A stretch of DNA of 64,000 nucleotides from Incurvaria masculella (GCA_946894095.1 OX335655.1:9238001-9302000); one strand, 5' to 3'. Positions 1 through 10,273 are shown, counted from the stretch's first letter. Numbers and translations are program-made. The notes: a model not told the origin generated them from the letters alone.

Positions 1-30
1 TTAACTCAGCCGTCTCTTCGTGCGACCGGG
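1..30. mobile_element. Truncated end of a PIF/Harbinger-like MITE (family G)
   Basis: The first bases match the right end of the complete family G copy at 38640-38797: AACTCAGCCGTCTCTTCGTG, then a CCGGGG-type terminus. The rest of the element lies outside the window. Identity rests on about 30 bases only. Confidence 0.5.
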
Positions 31-494
31 GACACAAGCTCCTCCAAGTCCAAAAAATGGAAACCTGTTATTAATTTAGTATTGTCACAATATCAATACA
101 GTCTTTCCAAGCTGTATGCAACATTGCAGAAACATCAAGTTCACGGCGATTTTAGTGACTAATAAAATTCCCCATTCGTGGCAGACATTGCGAAATAGGG
201 TCCACCCTGCTCTTTCTTATGCCGCTGCTGCGTGTGGGACATTGGATGCCGGTGGCAGCAATCGATGAGTCGCTAACTGGTTGGTGGCTCACTCCGCGCG
301 CGTCCTACCGCCATGCTCCATCGTGATTCACCCGCATCGAAGCCTTCGAATGAAGAACACAAGTGGTGTTAGTTTGAATTCGATTATATAATTAATCTTC
401 AAATTTCCGGCAAGTAAAATAATTTCACTTGGCCCCATTGTATTTGTTTCCGTGCAAGTCGTAAGAGGCGAAAAAGGGATTCGTTGTTAGTGGT
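31..494. other. Intergenic, no gene recognised
   Basis: No plausible frame on either strand. A short GC-rich patch lies near 285-350. Nothing else stands out. Confidence 0.5.
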
Positions 495-762
495 TTAACG
501 TAAAGCCTTCCTTCCACACTACATTGTAGGGTTAATCCCGCCAGGGTTGGCTATCGCATTGAATAAACGTGGTCAAAGCGGCAATGAAAACGTCCATGTT
601 TACCATTCAGTTCAAGGTAGCCGTGTAAATTATGTAAGAGAGGTTCTGGCATGGCACATAGATAATATAATATTACTGCATAATATTACTGGCATGGCAT
701 ATAGTTCCCACGAGCATGATGATTGATTGGCTAGTACCACATCTACTGTCATTATACTATAA
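495..762 (+). mobile_element. SINE copy (family B), degraded
   Basis: Family B body in the plus direction: the stretch around 528-600 matches the 43200-43300 copy (TAGGGTT-ATCCCGCC, GCGGCAATGAAAA, TTCAGTTCAAGGTAGCCGTG), followed by the TGGCATGG tail motif. The tail is interrupted near 650-705 by a duplicated AT-rich piece, so CATGGCACATAG appears first and CATGGCATATAG about 40 bases later. The tRNA-like head is not visible, so this copy is probably 5' truncated. Confidence 0.6.
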
Positions 763-1210
763 GCCCAATGCACTGCATTCCCGAATTAAATTGAACGTAT
801 GATCTGTTTTTCACTGCCATTACCATGATTATTCATACAATAAGATGACGCCAACCCAGTTACAATGGGTTCCTGACCCGAATTTTCAAACTCAGTTAGG
901 GCTGACATATACACACATAGTATGGGATTCGAATCTACCATCTTCAAAACAAGAGACTACAGCCGCCCCACGCCACACACTAAAGAGAATGCCGTAACGT
1001 CCATATCTTAGATAAAAAAAGGAATCTTGAAGGAAGGATGAAAAGGGAGGATTTTAGTCCCAAATAAATATTTATGTGTATAATTTTCAGCACAAACGAT
1101 TGAAATCACTAACGATTTTTTTATTGATGTGGTTGTTCTCTGTTTGTAATATATTTTTCAAAATATATTACTTTCAACTCATTGAATACCAAAACTCGTG
1201 TTATCTATTT
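763..1210. other. Intergenic, no gene recognised
   Basis: AT-rich sequence with no convincing coding frame or repeat that I can assign. Confidence 0.4.
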
Positions 1211-1404
1211 AAAAAAACCGCCCAAGTGCGAGTCGGACTAATACCTTTTTGTTGTAATAGCGGCAAAACAAATACACACTCTGTGAAAATTTCAGCTGCC
1301 TACCTATTACGGTTCATGAGATGCAGCCCATGACGGACGGACGGACAGCGGAGACTTAGTAATAGGGTTCCGTTGGCACCCTTTAGGTACGGAACCCTAA
1401 AAAC
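1211..1404 (+). mobile_element. Microsatellite-carrying MITE (family A), internally deleted
   Basis: Starts with the family head (AACCGCCCAAGTGCGAGTCG) and ends with GGTACGGAACCCTAAAAA. It keeps the GTTGTWATAGCGGCAAAA block and a short ACGGACGGACGGACAG run, but about 100 bases after the head are missing relative to the 50356-50667 copy. The architecture (AGGGTTCCGTAC-type subterminal inverted repeats plus a GTCY/GGAC microsatellite) matches the lepidopteran MITE class described as carrying hitchhiking (GTCY)n microsatellites (MINE-2, from memory). Confidence 0.8.
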
Positions 1405-1422
1405 TAATGTTTTCTGTGTTGA

Positions 1423-1475
1423 TGGTCCTGGCATGGCACCTAATTCCTTCGGAAATGGTGGTTGATTTTTTCAGT
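1423..1475 (+). mobile_element. SINE tail fragment (family B)
   Basis: A 50-base piece with GGTCCTGGCATGGCACCTA, the segment that precedes the poly-A tail in family B. It lies directly after the family A copy. Confidence 0.45.
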
Positions 1476-1659
1476 TGTGAGTAAAGAAATCCAGGACTAA
1501 ATTGTTCTAATGTACAATTATGTACTATCGTTATAATTGATTTTTAATAAAAATGACGTTTTTGCAATGTTGGTGCCAAGAATTGTACCTACAAGCTACC
1601 ATTTTTTGCACCAACATTTGCAGACAATATACAGACACAAAATTGCAATTTCATTTCAT

Positions 1660-1806
1660 TTCATTTTCTTTTACTTTTTGGTAGTCAAACTACACCAAGT
1701 TACGTCACAAAGATCCGCGGATTCGATCAACCCAGTAAAGAAGAACCCGCAAAGAAACTTCACGGGTTTAAATAACATATTTTTCCGTCCACAATTATGA
1801 AATACA
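1660..1806. mobile_element. Dispersed repeat (family C)
   Basis: Matches 19082-19210 over about 130 bases, sharing AAGTTACGTCACAAAGATCC, CAACCCAGTA/CAACCGAGTA and TCCGTCCACAATTATGAAAT. At 19 kb the same sequence interrupts a SINE, so it is mobile or was copied with an element. No terminal inverted repeat is obvious; superfamily unknown. Confidence 0.6.
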
Positions 1807-2177
1807 TACTTAGATCTTAATGCTACTGCCAAAGAATTCCTTGGTAGAACAGATTAAGGCAAAGAACAAAGAACAATAGAAACAGCAACCCTCAGTTTAA
1901 GTGACTTACAACTAATAAAGTTACTAATGCAATTATATAAATTAATATTATTTATAGCATTACAAGTATATACTCTGGTGTAGAAGTACAATCATGTCTA
2001 GTGATGGATTGTCAGTTGCTTGACAATCGAGCCGCGAACACGGCCAGTCGTCGCGTCGAGTAATGTTATAGTAATGTCAAGCAAAGCGCAGTGGCACGAC
2101 TGAAACAAAAACATCAAGCAAATATTGTAAACGATCAACCGATGTTCGAATAAATCCAAAGTCTGTGTGGTTGACTC
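1807..2177. other. Intergenic, no gene recognised
   Basis: AT-rich, no supported feature. Confidence 0.4.
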
Positions 2178-2305
2178 AACCCCGTTTTTACCACCTCCAG
2201 CTACCTGAAATCCGATGGTTAACTTTCGGTTACATTGCATATTTATGTGGTGTAACCGAAAGGTAACTTTGGGATTTTTGTAACCGGAGGTGGTGAAACC
2301 GGGCG
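2178..2305. mobile_element. Palindromic MITE (family I)
   Basis: About 128 bases that fold back on themselves: ACCACCTCCAGCTACCTGAA at the left mirrors TAACCGGAGGTGGT at the right, and the centre is TTTCGGTTACATTGCAT / ATGTGGTGTAACCGAAA. Relatives are at 29209-29325 and 30755-30880. Non-autonomous; no coding capacity. Confidence 0.7.
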
Positions 2306-2639
2306 TCAGGCGGCTTGACAGTCTCCGAGGAATATTCGTTAGTACTTTTGAAACGAACCAATATTGATGCTAGCTGACGCAAAATCTACGTTGAAACTTT
2401 TAATGGTCTAAAGGCGTGCAACAGGATATCGTTAAATGTTTCAAAGTTCAGTGCAGTTCAGTGCAGTTCACGAGCTGTGCACGAGCACGCAATAGTTTGA
2501 GGGTGGTAGGAAGCATGAGCGGGGGGAGGAGTAGGTGGGATTATGTATATGTGCAAGTCCATGTGGCCCCCCACTCTGAACTGTTTGAGGCCCGAAGCCT
2601 TAGTTTGCGGGGTGGTTTGAGGCAAAACTTAAGAGTTCT
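2306..2639. other. Intergenic with a short tandem repeat
   Basis: Holds a small tandem repeat of a 10-base unit (GTTCAGTGCA) at about 2447-2470 and a G-rich plus strand at 2515-2630. The 77-codon frame here has no recognisable protein character. Confidence 0.4.
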
Positions 2640-2999
2640 GAGCCGGTAGTCTAAGTTGTCACCTTAATTGGCATTACGGCAAACCTGGCGTTTTCAAATG
2701 TATGGAGAAATTGAAGAGCGCGCGCAGCGGGCGTTAAGCGAACTAACATTTGCGAGTCCGAGCTTGATTTGACAACTTACTCAACGTTGCCGTAAATACG
2801 TCGACGTTGCCGTTTACGTCCACTCCGCGTTATCATTCAAATCGGAAGTCCGCGTTTGACTTTGACAGCTTGAAGAAGTAAAACCACAGAATATCCTTAG
2901 AGAATATCTAGTAAAAACTTGTATGGAGTTTGGAGAAACCGCCAGTCGATCGGTTTGCCGTAAACGCCAATTTAGGTGAGAACTCAGACTGACCACTCT
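2640..2999. mobile_element. MITE with ~60-bp terminal inverted repeats (family H, copy 1)
   Basis: Left end (GTAGTCTAAGTTGTCACC, AATTGGC, TTACGGCAAACC) is mirrored at the right end (CGGTTTGCCGTAAACGCC, GGTGAGAACTCAGACTG). The full terminal inverted repeat is about 60 bp with mismatches. Copies 2 (17195-17547) and 3 (63759 to the window end) match closely inside. Here the GATCGACTGGCG part is shortened and the centre carries a small ATCCTTAGAGA insertion. No open frame of interest; superfamily undetermined. Confidence 0.8.
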
Positions 3000-3149
3000 G
3001 TATCCCAATTTGCGATTTCAGGCGTGGCGCGATCTCATTATGAAAATGCGGGATGGCAACCCTGGTTCGCGTGCACTTAGTTTATGTCGCAATAGGTTTG
3101 TTTGGGCGTTGCAATCGTCGATTCAAGGTATAATGCCAGCGCAAGTGAA

Positions 3150-3350
3150 AACATCCGTCGCCAAGCGTGCTGCACGACGCTGCCATGCCGCCGCCGCTGC
3201 CGCCTGCCGCCTCCGCCTCGGCAGCACCGATGCGGTCGCACACGTGCCGGGTTCTTACAAATTGTGCCGACACCCAGCACGCGCCGTGCATGCAACACAG
3301 AGTCGCCAGCGAGGCGCGAGCTGCTCACGTGTCACGTGCTCGGCGACATA
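3150..3350. promoter_or_regulatory. GC-rich patch with three CACGTG E-boxes
   Basis: GCC-rich sequence (3180-3240) followed by CACGTG at 3241-3246, 3326-3331 and 3333-3338; the last two are separated by one base. The overlapping open frames on both strands are a by-product of the GC-rich simple composition. bHLH/PAS or MITF/TFEB-type factors bind such sites in animals; function here is inference. Confidence 0.35.
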
Positions 3351-3390
3351 TTTTTGTTATGCCACCAGCAGTGGGAACACAAACAAAGTA

Positions 3391-3589
3391 TACGGCTATA
3401 TCGATCGATAAAAGTTTCTTTCAAGTTTCCGCTCGCACGACAAGCAAAATAAAGCTTGTTTGAAAAATGTTACGGCTTTTCACGCGGCAGGTAGAGATAT
3501 TCTCCGACGTTTCGAGCTAATCATTCAGCCCGTTGTCAAGGAGGAGGAAAGTATCAAAAATAAAGCTTTTATCGATCGAAACAGCCGTA
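3391..3589. repeat. Imperfect inverted repeat flanking a Penelope end fragment
   Basis: TACGGCTATATCGATCGATA at 3391-3410 is mirrored by TTATCGATCGAAACAGCCGT at 3569-3588 (a few mismatches over about 28 bases). The Penelope-like fragment sits between the arms. Whether the arms belong to the retroelement or to an older element it entered cannot be told here. Confidence 0.45.
3458..3543 (-). mobile_element. Solo 3' end of a Penelope-like element
   Basis: Eighty-six bases nearly identical to the reverse complement of 36887-36972, the 3' end of the larger element. It includes the hammerhead-like GAAAC/CTGAATGA-type motif in reverse. A severely 5'-truncated insertion on the minus strand. Confidence 0.75.
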
Positions 3590-3615
3590 TCGTTGCAATT
3601 TTGCTCCCTGTGCTG

Positions 3616-4026
3616 ACATGGAAGACCACACAATTACCGTTATGATGTTAGCCCAATACTCCACATTCCTGAATGAATTAGGTGCCATGCCAGGACCTTC
3701 CCTTATAAACACGGCTACATTGAACTGGATGGAAAACACGGACAATTTTTCATTGCTGCTTCGAGCATCTTTTCATCCAATGCGATGGTACCAACCCGGG
3801 CGGGCTTAAAAACATGGATTCCGAACAATGGAGCAGCTCGGATTGCACTTAGGGTCTCTTTCACCAAGTACTGATCAGTTTAATCCGTACATTAAAGGGC
3901 ATTTCATACCACCTTGCAATCGACACCAGTACAAGATAATCAGCACTTTCAACTCAGAAAGAAAAAAAATGTTGTGCGTGACGGGGCGAGGAATAGTACC
4001 CATGGTATGCAAGGCAACACACCTTC
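3616..4026 (-). mobile_element. SINE copy (family B), minus strand
   Basis: Reverse-oriented body with GTGCCATGCCAGGACCTTCC, CTACATTGAACTGGATGGAA and CACGGACAATTTTTCATTGC, continuing to the head-proximal AACTCAGAAAGAAAA and GGGGCGAGG motifs at about 3950-3990. An unrelated insertion of about 90 bases (3845-3938) splits the copy. Confidence 0.7.
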
Positions 4027-5337
4027 ACAGAATTTGTTCTCTATAAACAACTTTAGATTAGATGGTGGGATAATATGTGTTAATTTTTTCAATCAACCGG
4101 TCATGAGCTAGAAAAAAACTAGTTTTGAAAAAAACTATTGACGCAGTTTTCGTTTTTGTCAATATCCGGCCCGATTACAGTTTTTCATTTGGCCATGAAG
4201 GCACACATGAAAAAGGTATTTTAGATCGCGAGAAAGAAAAAATATAATTTCCTGCTAAATTATTCCAATACGTCACACAAGTTATTCGGAGGGACGTAAT
4301 GATTCCAACGATACATATATCTGAATTGGTTGAGGCGTTAGGGTGGATTAGAAAAAACCGGCACATAGAAATACTCGAATCGATTTACGCTTCATTTCAT
4401 AATTTTAATATTGTTTTTTTCCGATACAGGTCTACATTCAAGGATATAAATAAATGTGTAGAATATAAACCTTGTAAAAATCACAAAACCCTATCACGCT
4501 TTGTTTTCATTTTTGTTCCTTTAAAATGAGAATTTGTTAATATTATACTTTTATTGGAACACTTATTCTAGTGGGACAAATCCACTTACATCTATCCTAT
4601 TTGTAGGATACGAGTGGGTTGCAGAAAAACCCTGCCCTAATTGATCAATGTATATATATGTTAGTACGTAGGTACATAAATTTACATGCTTCATCGAAAG
4701 TAAACATACTGATAAAATGGTGTGTAGAGCAGACATCCATCACATGTTGGATTACAGGTTTCATTAAAAGATAAAAGCTCACCAGCACTTGAACTTGCCA
4801 AATTTCGCAAATACGTAGACATATGTGCATACGTACGTATATGTACGTATGTGTATTAGCATGTAGGTAGCATAGTGGTAGCATACATTCCAAGATTTTG
4901 GGCGGAAAATTAAGCGTACATAAAATAAAATGGTACAAGGTAATATCAAATCAAATATAAGTTATAAATAACAAATTCATACAGCAATGTAGTACTATAT
5001 CTACTATCTATGCTATCATTTGTTAGCTAGGTACATACTTACGCGTTTACGTTGTTTCATCAAAGCCACATAATCCAGAAATACTTACATTGATTCGGGA
5101 TTGAAGAAGGTGATAATCAGGGCAAAGTTCTGACGACCAAAAGTCATCAGGCGTTGTGCTCACTGGCCGTCATCCACTTTCTCACAGCTCTCAAATTATT
5201 ACGGAATTAATATTCAACGTGACAGGCGCATAATCCTATTACAATAAATGAGCGCGTTGCGTTGTTTTGGTATTAGGTACTCTGGGTAAATGCATTTTAT
5301 ATTGTTTATAACAAAGGCATGCGTAAGTCCTGAATGG
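4027..5337. other. AT-rich intergenic, no gene recognised
   Basis: No frame with protein character. Short alternating runs such as CATACGTACGTATATGTACG occur at 4830-4855. Otherwise nothing I can assign. Confidence 0.4.
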
Positions 5338-5642
5338 TTTTTTAGGGTTCCGTACCCAAAGGGTGAAAACGGAACCCTATTACTAAGCCTCCGCTGTCCG
5401 TCCGTCCGTCCGTCCGTCTGTCCGTCCGTCTGTCCGTCTGTCACAGGGCTGTATCTCAGTAACCGTAACAGGTAGACAGCTGAAATTTTCACAGAGTTAT
5501 AACAACAAATAGTTAAGATTAAAAATAATTAAAATTAGAGCCTCCTTTAATTTTAATTATTTTTTAATCTATACAAAAAACGTGATTTTTTTGTATTTTC
5601 GCCTTCGTGTGCGAGTCCGACTCGCACTTGGTCGGTTTTTTG
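5338..5642 (-). mobile_element. Microsatellite-carrying MITE (family A), complete, minus strand
   Basis: Runs from TTAGGGTTCCGTACCCAAAG to GAGTCCGACTCGCACTTGG and GGTTTTTT. A GTCC/GTCT array at 5396-5443 is the hitchhiking microsatellite. Flanking T runs fit insertion at a WTTTT target. The next SINE starts four bases later. Confidence 0.85.
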
Positions 5643-5645
5643 TCA

Positions 5646-5965
5646 ATGGCGAATAGCTCACCCACCGTCATGACATTAGCCCAAAACACCTTATTAACCC
5701 GAAGAATCGGCTACCATGCCAGCACCTTCCATTTATAACCACGGCTAAATTGAACTGCAAAACACGGACATTTTTTCATGGCCTCTTCGACCACCTTGTC
5801 ATCCAATGGGAAAGTACCAACCCAGGCGGGCCTAATCCTACCACCCATTAGGCGAAGGCGATGGATTCCGAACGATCACACAGCTCACATCTCCAACTCG
5901 GAAAGAGAAAGAAAGTTGTGCATGAACTGGGCGGGGATGGAATCCATGACCTCTGGGCATGGAAG
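5646..5965 (-). mobile_element. SINE copy (family B), minus strand
   Basis: Body and head-proximal part in reverse: GCTACCATGCCAGCACCTTC, ATTGAACTGCAAAACACGGA, CGGAAAGAGAAAGAAAGTTG and GGAATCCATGACCTCTGG; the last is the reversed B-box region of the tRNA-like head. Abuts the family A copy upstream. Confidence 0.7.
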
Positions 5966-7105
5966 TTGATTGATCTCGTTGCAAAAAAGTCAGATTTTTC
6001 ATTGCGTCTTCGAGTATTTAACAATAAATAACAGCCAATGCTCTGTCATTGTCTGACCTCAAATTTTAGATTTAAGTAAGCCGAAAATCATTTAGGGCCT
6101 TAAGACATTCTCGAAGCCTCGAGTACGCCGTGCTGACAGCCCAGGAGTGCTCCAACCCGAGATAATTGAATTTTGTACGTAAGTAAGTACTTTGTACTAA
6201 CCTAAGTGTCGCTCGGGCAGTAAAACAATTTGCTTCTACTCGCAACGGCCGCACTCTTCCTGAAGACGAAGTGCGGACAAATCCTGTCTGCTTACGAAAT
6301 AATACGTGGATATACTTTTGAATATGTTTTAAGTTATTTGAAATGTTTTAAAAATACACTGTCTTTCTCGTTTATATTAGGTCTTTACCTATGTAGGTAA
6401 TTGGAGATTTGTTTGAAAATTGTAAAATATTAATTATTTTTTTAGCTAATCAAAGCTCAAAATATTTTTTGCCATTTTGATGGCAGTTTGTTTATCCCTT
6501 TATTGTACTGCAGTCTGCCGGATGGGAGGCGATGAAGTCGACGAAGGTACTGCAAGTACTGCCTCTCGGGTGTTGCATTTTTTCCCACGTATTTTTTTCT
6601 AAATTTGTATCTTTATTTGGAACACAAATATGGTTTACGATCAAAAATAGGTCGTGAGGAAACCCACCACCTTGATGCTCGTGAGATCAAATCGGTTGAT
6701 GACACAGCGTTAGAGACACTGTTTTTTTTGTAGTGTAAAACCCATAGAAATAGGATGTACAGGTAGCCTACCGTGCTCCGCCGCCGGCTCGTGTCGTTGA
6801 CACTGCGTGATATAATAATCGCGATTACAAGGTAAAACCGACTTCGATTAGGTTCTAGTCTATCTTAGAAATATTTACGATTTTCATACATTTCAACCAT
6901 TCTCAAGAAGTTTCTTTGCTGAAGCTCAATAGTTTTCCTGGGGGTACTGAGAATTATTATGATTTGCACTTATGTTAATGGTTCCGGCTATATTTTTGTT
7001 TTAGCGTTAGTGGGCTGAGTGGCAATTTCGATCAACGTCTATATGCGAGTGCTACATGTGAAAACTTGATACTCTTGTTGCCCTATGAGTGATGCATACT
7101 AATAC
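5966..7105. other. Intergenic, no gene recognised
   Basis: A frame near 6513-6546 is bounded by TTGTACTGCAG and GTACTG and could mimic a tiny exon, but it is too short to support. No repeats assigned. Confidence 0.35.
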
Positions 7106-7291
7106 GGCTCCCTATTTTGTGTTTCCTGTGCTTCCCTGAAGGATCCGGACTGTACCGGCGTAAAATATGAGGAAAGGAATTGGATCAAGGTTGTATTCCG
7201 AGTGCTGAAGGAACCGTTCAACGATAAACAGCACAGACACGATATATTGCAAGTATATGCATTCATCAATGATAGCCGAACCCAATCTTAA
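7106..7291 (+). pseudogene. Unrecognised coding-like fragment, no start codon
   Basis: A stop-free plus-strand frame without ATG, ending in TAA at 7289-7291. From about 7142 it reads DPDCTGVKYEERNWIKVVFR, then a stretch rich in charged residues (LKEPFNDKQHRHDILQVY) and AFINDSRTQS before the stop. Amino-acid composition and mixed third-position base use look coding compared with the AT-rich surroundings. A pyrimidine-rich CTTCCCTGAAG just before DPDC could be a splice acceptor, which would make this a terminal exon; it could equally be a retrocopy, since an A-run follows the stop. The reverse strand is also largely open, so chance is not excluded. Family not recognised. Confidence 0.3.
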
Positions 7292-7809
7292 AAAAAATGT
7301 CCACCGAAAACTAAAATTTTTAAAATAAAATAATATTAAAAAACCTCTTTACAAATTAGTTTTCATTTCAACGGTCAAATTAGAATTTTAAGAAACTATC
7401 AATTAAATTAAGCCCTTCACATTATACCATGTCGCGAGATTTACCTGCAATAAACAAGAAGAATGTACCTAATTTAAAAAAACAAAAATATGCAACGTAC
7501 GTATTCCATAATAAATATTTACACAGGTTAAGATCGCGACAAGATTTTACATCATTTCCATTAATTGTATAATTTTATAAGTTGATGGGTTTGATTTAAT
7601 ACAAAATTAATTTCCTTCTTTTTAGGGCGTCGAAATAAAAACCCCTTTTTAAAGAGGTTTTTCACTATACATTTTTATCTGAGTTTTTGTCATGCCAGGC
7701 CATGCACATAAAAATAAAATAGAATAGTTTGAAAATGACAGTTCCGTGTTCGAAGAAGCGACTAGAAAAGCTGATCTGAGAGAGTTTTGTTTTAGGAAAT
7801 AAGTTTTTT
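7292..7809. other. AT-rich intergenic, no gene recognised
   Basis: Very A/T rich; the TCTTTTTAGGG / CCCCTTTTTAAAGAGG stretch near 7615-7660 is a weak inverted repeat. No gene. Confidence 0.4.
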
Positions 7810-7830
7810 CCATGGAGGTGAAGAAATAAC
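7810..7830 (+). repeat. Recurrent 20-mer (family N), copy 1
   Basis: CCATGGAGGTGAAGAAATAA occurs here, at 34361 (one change) and at 41116, and in a shorter reverse form at 10254-10273. It lies about 170 bases upstream of the THAP-like exon. Probably an end or core of a small mobile element. Confidence 0.5.
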
Positions 7831-7980
7831 AGGAGAACGAATGGAACCAAAAAAATGTCCCAATATCAATTGTGCCGCGGAGGGCTGTCTTATTGACAGA
7901 ACCTGCGGCCATTTTCTTTCTTTTCTTGCGTCGCTAGCCGCCGCGGTTATGTTTGACGCAAGATCGAATTGTAATTGAAT

Positions 7981-8057
7981 ATGCCGTCGTGCATTGTAAA
8001 ATGGTGCATAAACAACTCGACGAGACATAAAAAACATTCAGGAATATTATATTATAT
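7981..8057 (+). CDS. Probable first coding exon of a THAP zinc-finger protein
   Basis: ATG at 7981 opens MPSCIVKWCINNSTRHKKHS and continues GILYY before a consensus GTAAGT donor at 8058-8063; the exon ends in phase 2 after 25 codons. The pattern M-P-x-C-x4-C followed by a basic linker and a hydrophobic G-I-x-Y-Y is the N-terminus of the THAP domain, a C2CH DNA-binding module found in host regulators and in P-element and Kolobok transposases. The upstream leader is moderately GC-rich (GTCGCTAGCCGCCGCGG) and includes a GGCCATTTTC (YY1-like) motif, as in a 5' UTR. The second half (WxP, C-x2-H, AVPTIF) would be on another exon. The nearest acceptor, TTTCTTTGCAG ending at 8188, gives only a few residues then a stop, so either the true exon is farther away or the copy is dead. 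Could be a transposon remnant rather than a host gene. Confidence 0.5.
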
Positions 8058-8648
8058 GTAAGTATACGTTAAATATTCGAAATAGTGGATATTTCACTTA
8101 ATAACTTTTCTATGGGGATGGTGTTATGCCATCAATCAACACGAACTCAAAATAATCTCAATTCGCTACCTATTTTCATTTCTTTGCAGAAATCCTCTAT
8201 TTATCCGGAAATAGATAATTTATAGCACGCTATTGGTATGTCTGTCTGTCTATTGAAATGTCTACTGCTATGGGTAGGCATAAATCCCTACCCATGGAAA
8301 TACTTCTTAAATTATATTTTATGTTATTTGCATAAACCCACCTAAAATAAAACTCTTACTTGAAAATACCTACATAAGTCTGAATATGCGCGATAAAATG
8401 TTGACCTAATTTATTTATTTACAAAAACGTTGTACTTTATATTGATAATATACTGAAATGATATTTAAAAAATATTTAAAGATAATTGCGTATTTGTAGC
8501 AAACAGTGCCAACTTATTTTGGTAAAAACTTTGAAACATTTGGCTTCCATCATTGAGACAAAAACTAAATAAAATCACGCTTATGAAAAGCCACTGAGGA
8601 CTTGATTGGGCACTCTGCTTGGAGCACTGAAATAACGCAAGTCTATAC
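8058..8648. other. AT-rich sequence after the THAP-like exon
   Basis: Possible intron. A decent acceptor (polypyrimidine plus TTTGCAG) ends at 8188 but is not followed by a THAP-like second exon. Otherwise nothing. Confidence 0.35.
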
Positions 8649-8718
8649 GATAATTACGTAAAGATCAAGGTCAAGATAATTACGTAAAGTTCAAGGTCAA
8701 GATAATTACGTAAAGTTG
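8649..8718 (+). repeat. 26-bp tandem repeat with FTZ-F1-like sites
   Basis: Two full units and a partial third of GATAATTACGTAAAG plus WTCAAGGTCAA (8649-8674, 8675-8700, 8701-8717). Each complete unit contains TCAAGGTCA (8665-8673, 8691-8699), the consensus monomer site of FTZ-F1/NR5A nuclear receptors, next to a TAATTA homeodomain core. Confidence 0.7.
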
Positions 8719-8753
8719 GTACCTGAAAGGTACCTGCACCGGAATCACTAACC

Positions 8754-9057
8754 AAAAAAACGGCCAAGTGCGAGTCGGACTCGTACACGAAGGGTTCCGT
8801 ACCATCTTACATGATTTCACCCAAAAATCACGTAAGGGGGCTCCCCCTTTAATTTTTAATATTTCAAAATGTTTGCTATTTTTTGTTATAGCGGCCATAA
8901 ATATACACAATCTGTGAACATTTCTACTATTACCTATTATTGTTAATGAGATACAGCCCGGACGGACGGAGGGACAGACGGGCGGATGGATGGACGGACA
9001 GCAAAGGCTTAGTATTGTGGTTTCGTTGGCACCCTTTGGGTACGGAACCCTAATAAA
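8754..9057 (+). mobile_element. Microsatellite-carrying MITE (family A), complete
   Basis: AACGGCCAAGTGCGAGTCGG head, GGGTTCCGTACC, a GGAC/GGAT-type array at about 8957-9000, and GGGTACGGAACCCTAATAAA at the end. The microsatellite is short and impure, suggesting age. Confidence 0.85.
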
Positions 9058-10253
9058 ACCGAATTCAAACACTAAGAAGTGGAAAATAACATCCATTTTC
9101 GGGTCGATGACATAGTGGTGTTATTCTTTGGTTGGTTGGCACCGACCCCAACGGGTATTTTCTACTTTTTAGTGTTTGATGTCGGTTAAAAACTAGAACT
9201 ATACTTATGTTGATTGATTGATTGATTTGAATTAAGGCCTCTCTGTACTATTTTTAGACAATTTTGCCAGTGTCCAGTTGGGCTTAAATACGGGATTAGT
9301 GCTACATTGGCGCATTTAACAGAGAATGCATTTCACACACTTACGTATATTTGTTAGTCATTGTCTGTTCTCTCTACAAATTCTGATGAAACAGCATTTC
9401 TTCCGAATAAATCTTTGAATTAATGCAGGGATGGTAATCAGATTTTCAAAAAACCTTTTTCTGATTATTTTCAAAATCTGATTACGTACCTAGCTTCAAA
9501 TTCAATTGTCGCTGAAACTCAAATTAATGAAATAACGGTAAAGTTGTATCGATTAGATACATAAAATTATCGAATTCAGGCAGTTTACAAACTTTACATA
9601 ATTGTTTAAAAAAAAAACCGAAATCACAAACCCAATATACATAGGCTATGTAATCGCCCAAATTTCTTTTTATATTTGGAGATTCTCTTTCATTATATTC
9701 TAATTACGATGTGTTACAGATACTTATAAGAACATGCAAATAAAACGCCTTTTCAAAATATGTGTTTGTAATTCACTATTTTAGAAAAGTAATTACGAAC
9801 AACAATTTACAAATGGATCCATGGACGGTGATGTTTTCATCCCGCTCAGCGCCGCGGCATTACCCCCTGCTTCACTTGCCACCACTTTGCTCTAATGAGC
9901 AATATTTTTGCAAATTTTTGCAACCAAATAATGTGTTGGCTATGGTTTGCATAACATCTTTCTTACTCATGTAGTTCAATGGGTTTGACGGCCGGATTCA
10001 GCCAGTATTTATTAGATATTCTTTGACTCGGCACTCGCTACATACATCATTACGAATGAAGAATGACGTAACGACCATCTGGGTTATTGAAAAATATTTT
10101 TTATCTTTATCAGTTTACCTACTAATTTGGGAGACTTCAATTTGGATTTTTCTCCGTTTTCATCACTGCGCTACAAATTTGTACGGCGATATAACGTTGT
10201 AAGTTGCGTACGTCATTTTTTGCGCGATCGTTGTATGGACGTTATTTCTCCAG
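9058..10253. other. AT-rich intergenic, no gene recognised
   Basis: Contains a TTGATTGATTGATTGATTTG short tandem array near 9212-9230. No supported gene. Confidence 0.4.
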
Positions 10254-10273
10254 TATTTTCTTCACCTCCATGG
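10254..10273 (-). repeat. Recurrent 20-mer (family N), divergent copy 2
   Basis: Reverse of CCATGGAGGTGAAGAAAATA. Same core as the copies at 7810, 34361 and 41116 but with the TAA interrupted by an extra A. Confidence 0.4.

Noticed and set aside
3010..3463. Overlapping frames of 83 to 133 codons at the GC-rich patch
   Set aside because: Open in several frames on both strands because of GC-rich simple sequence; no protein character.
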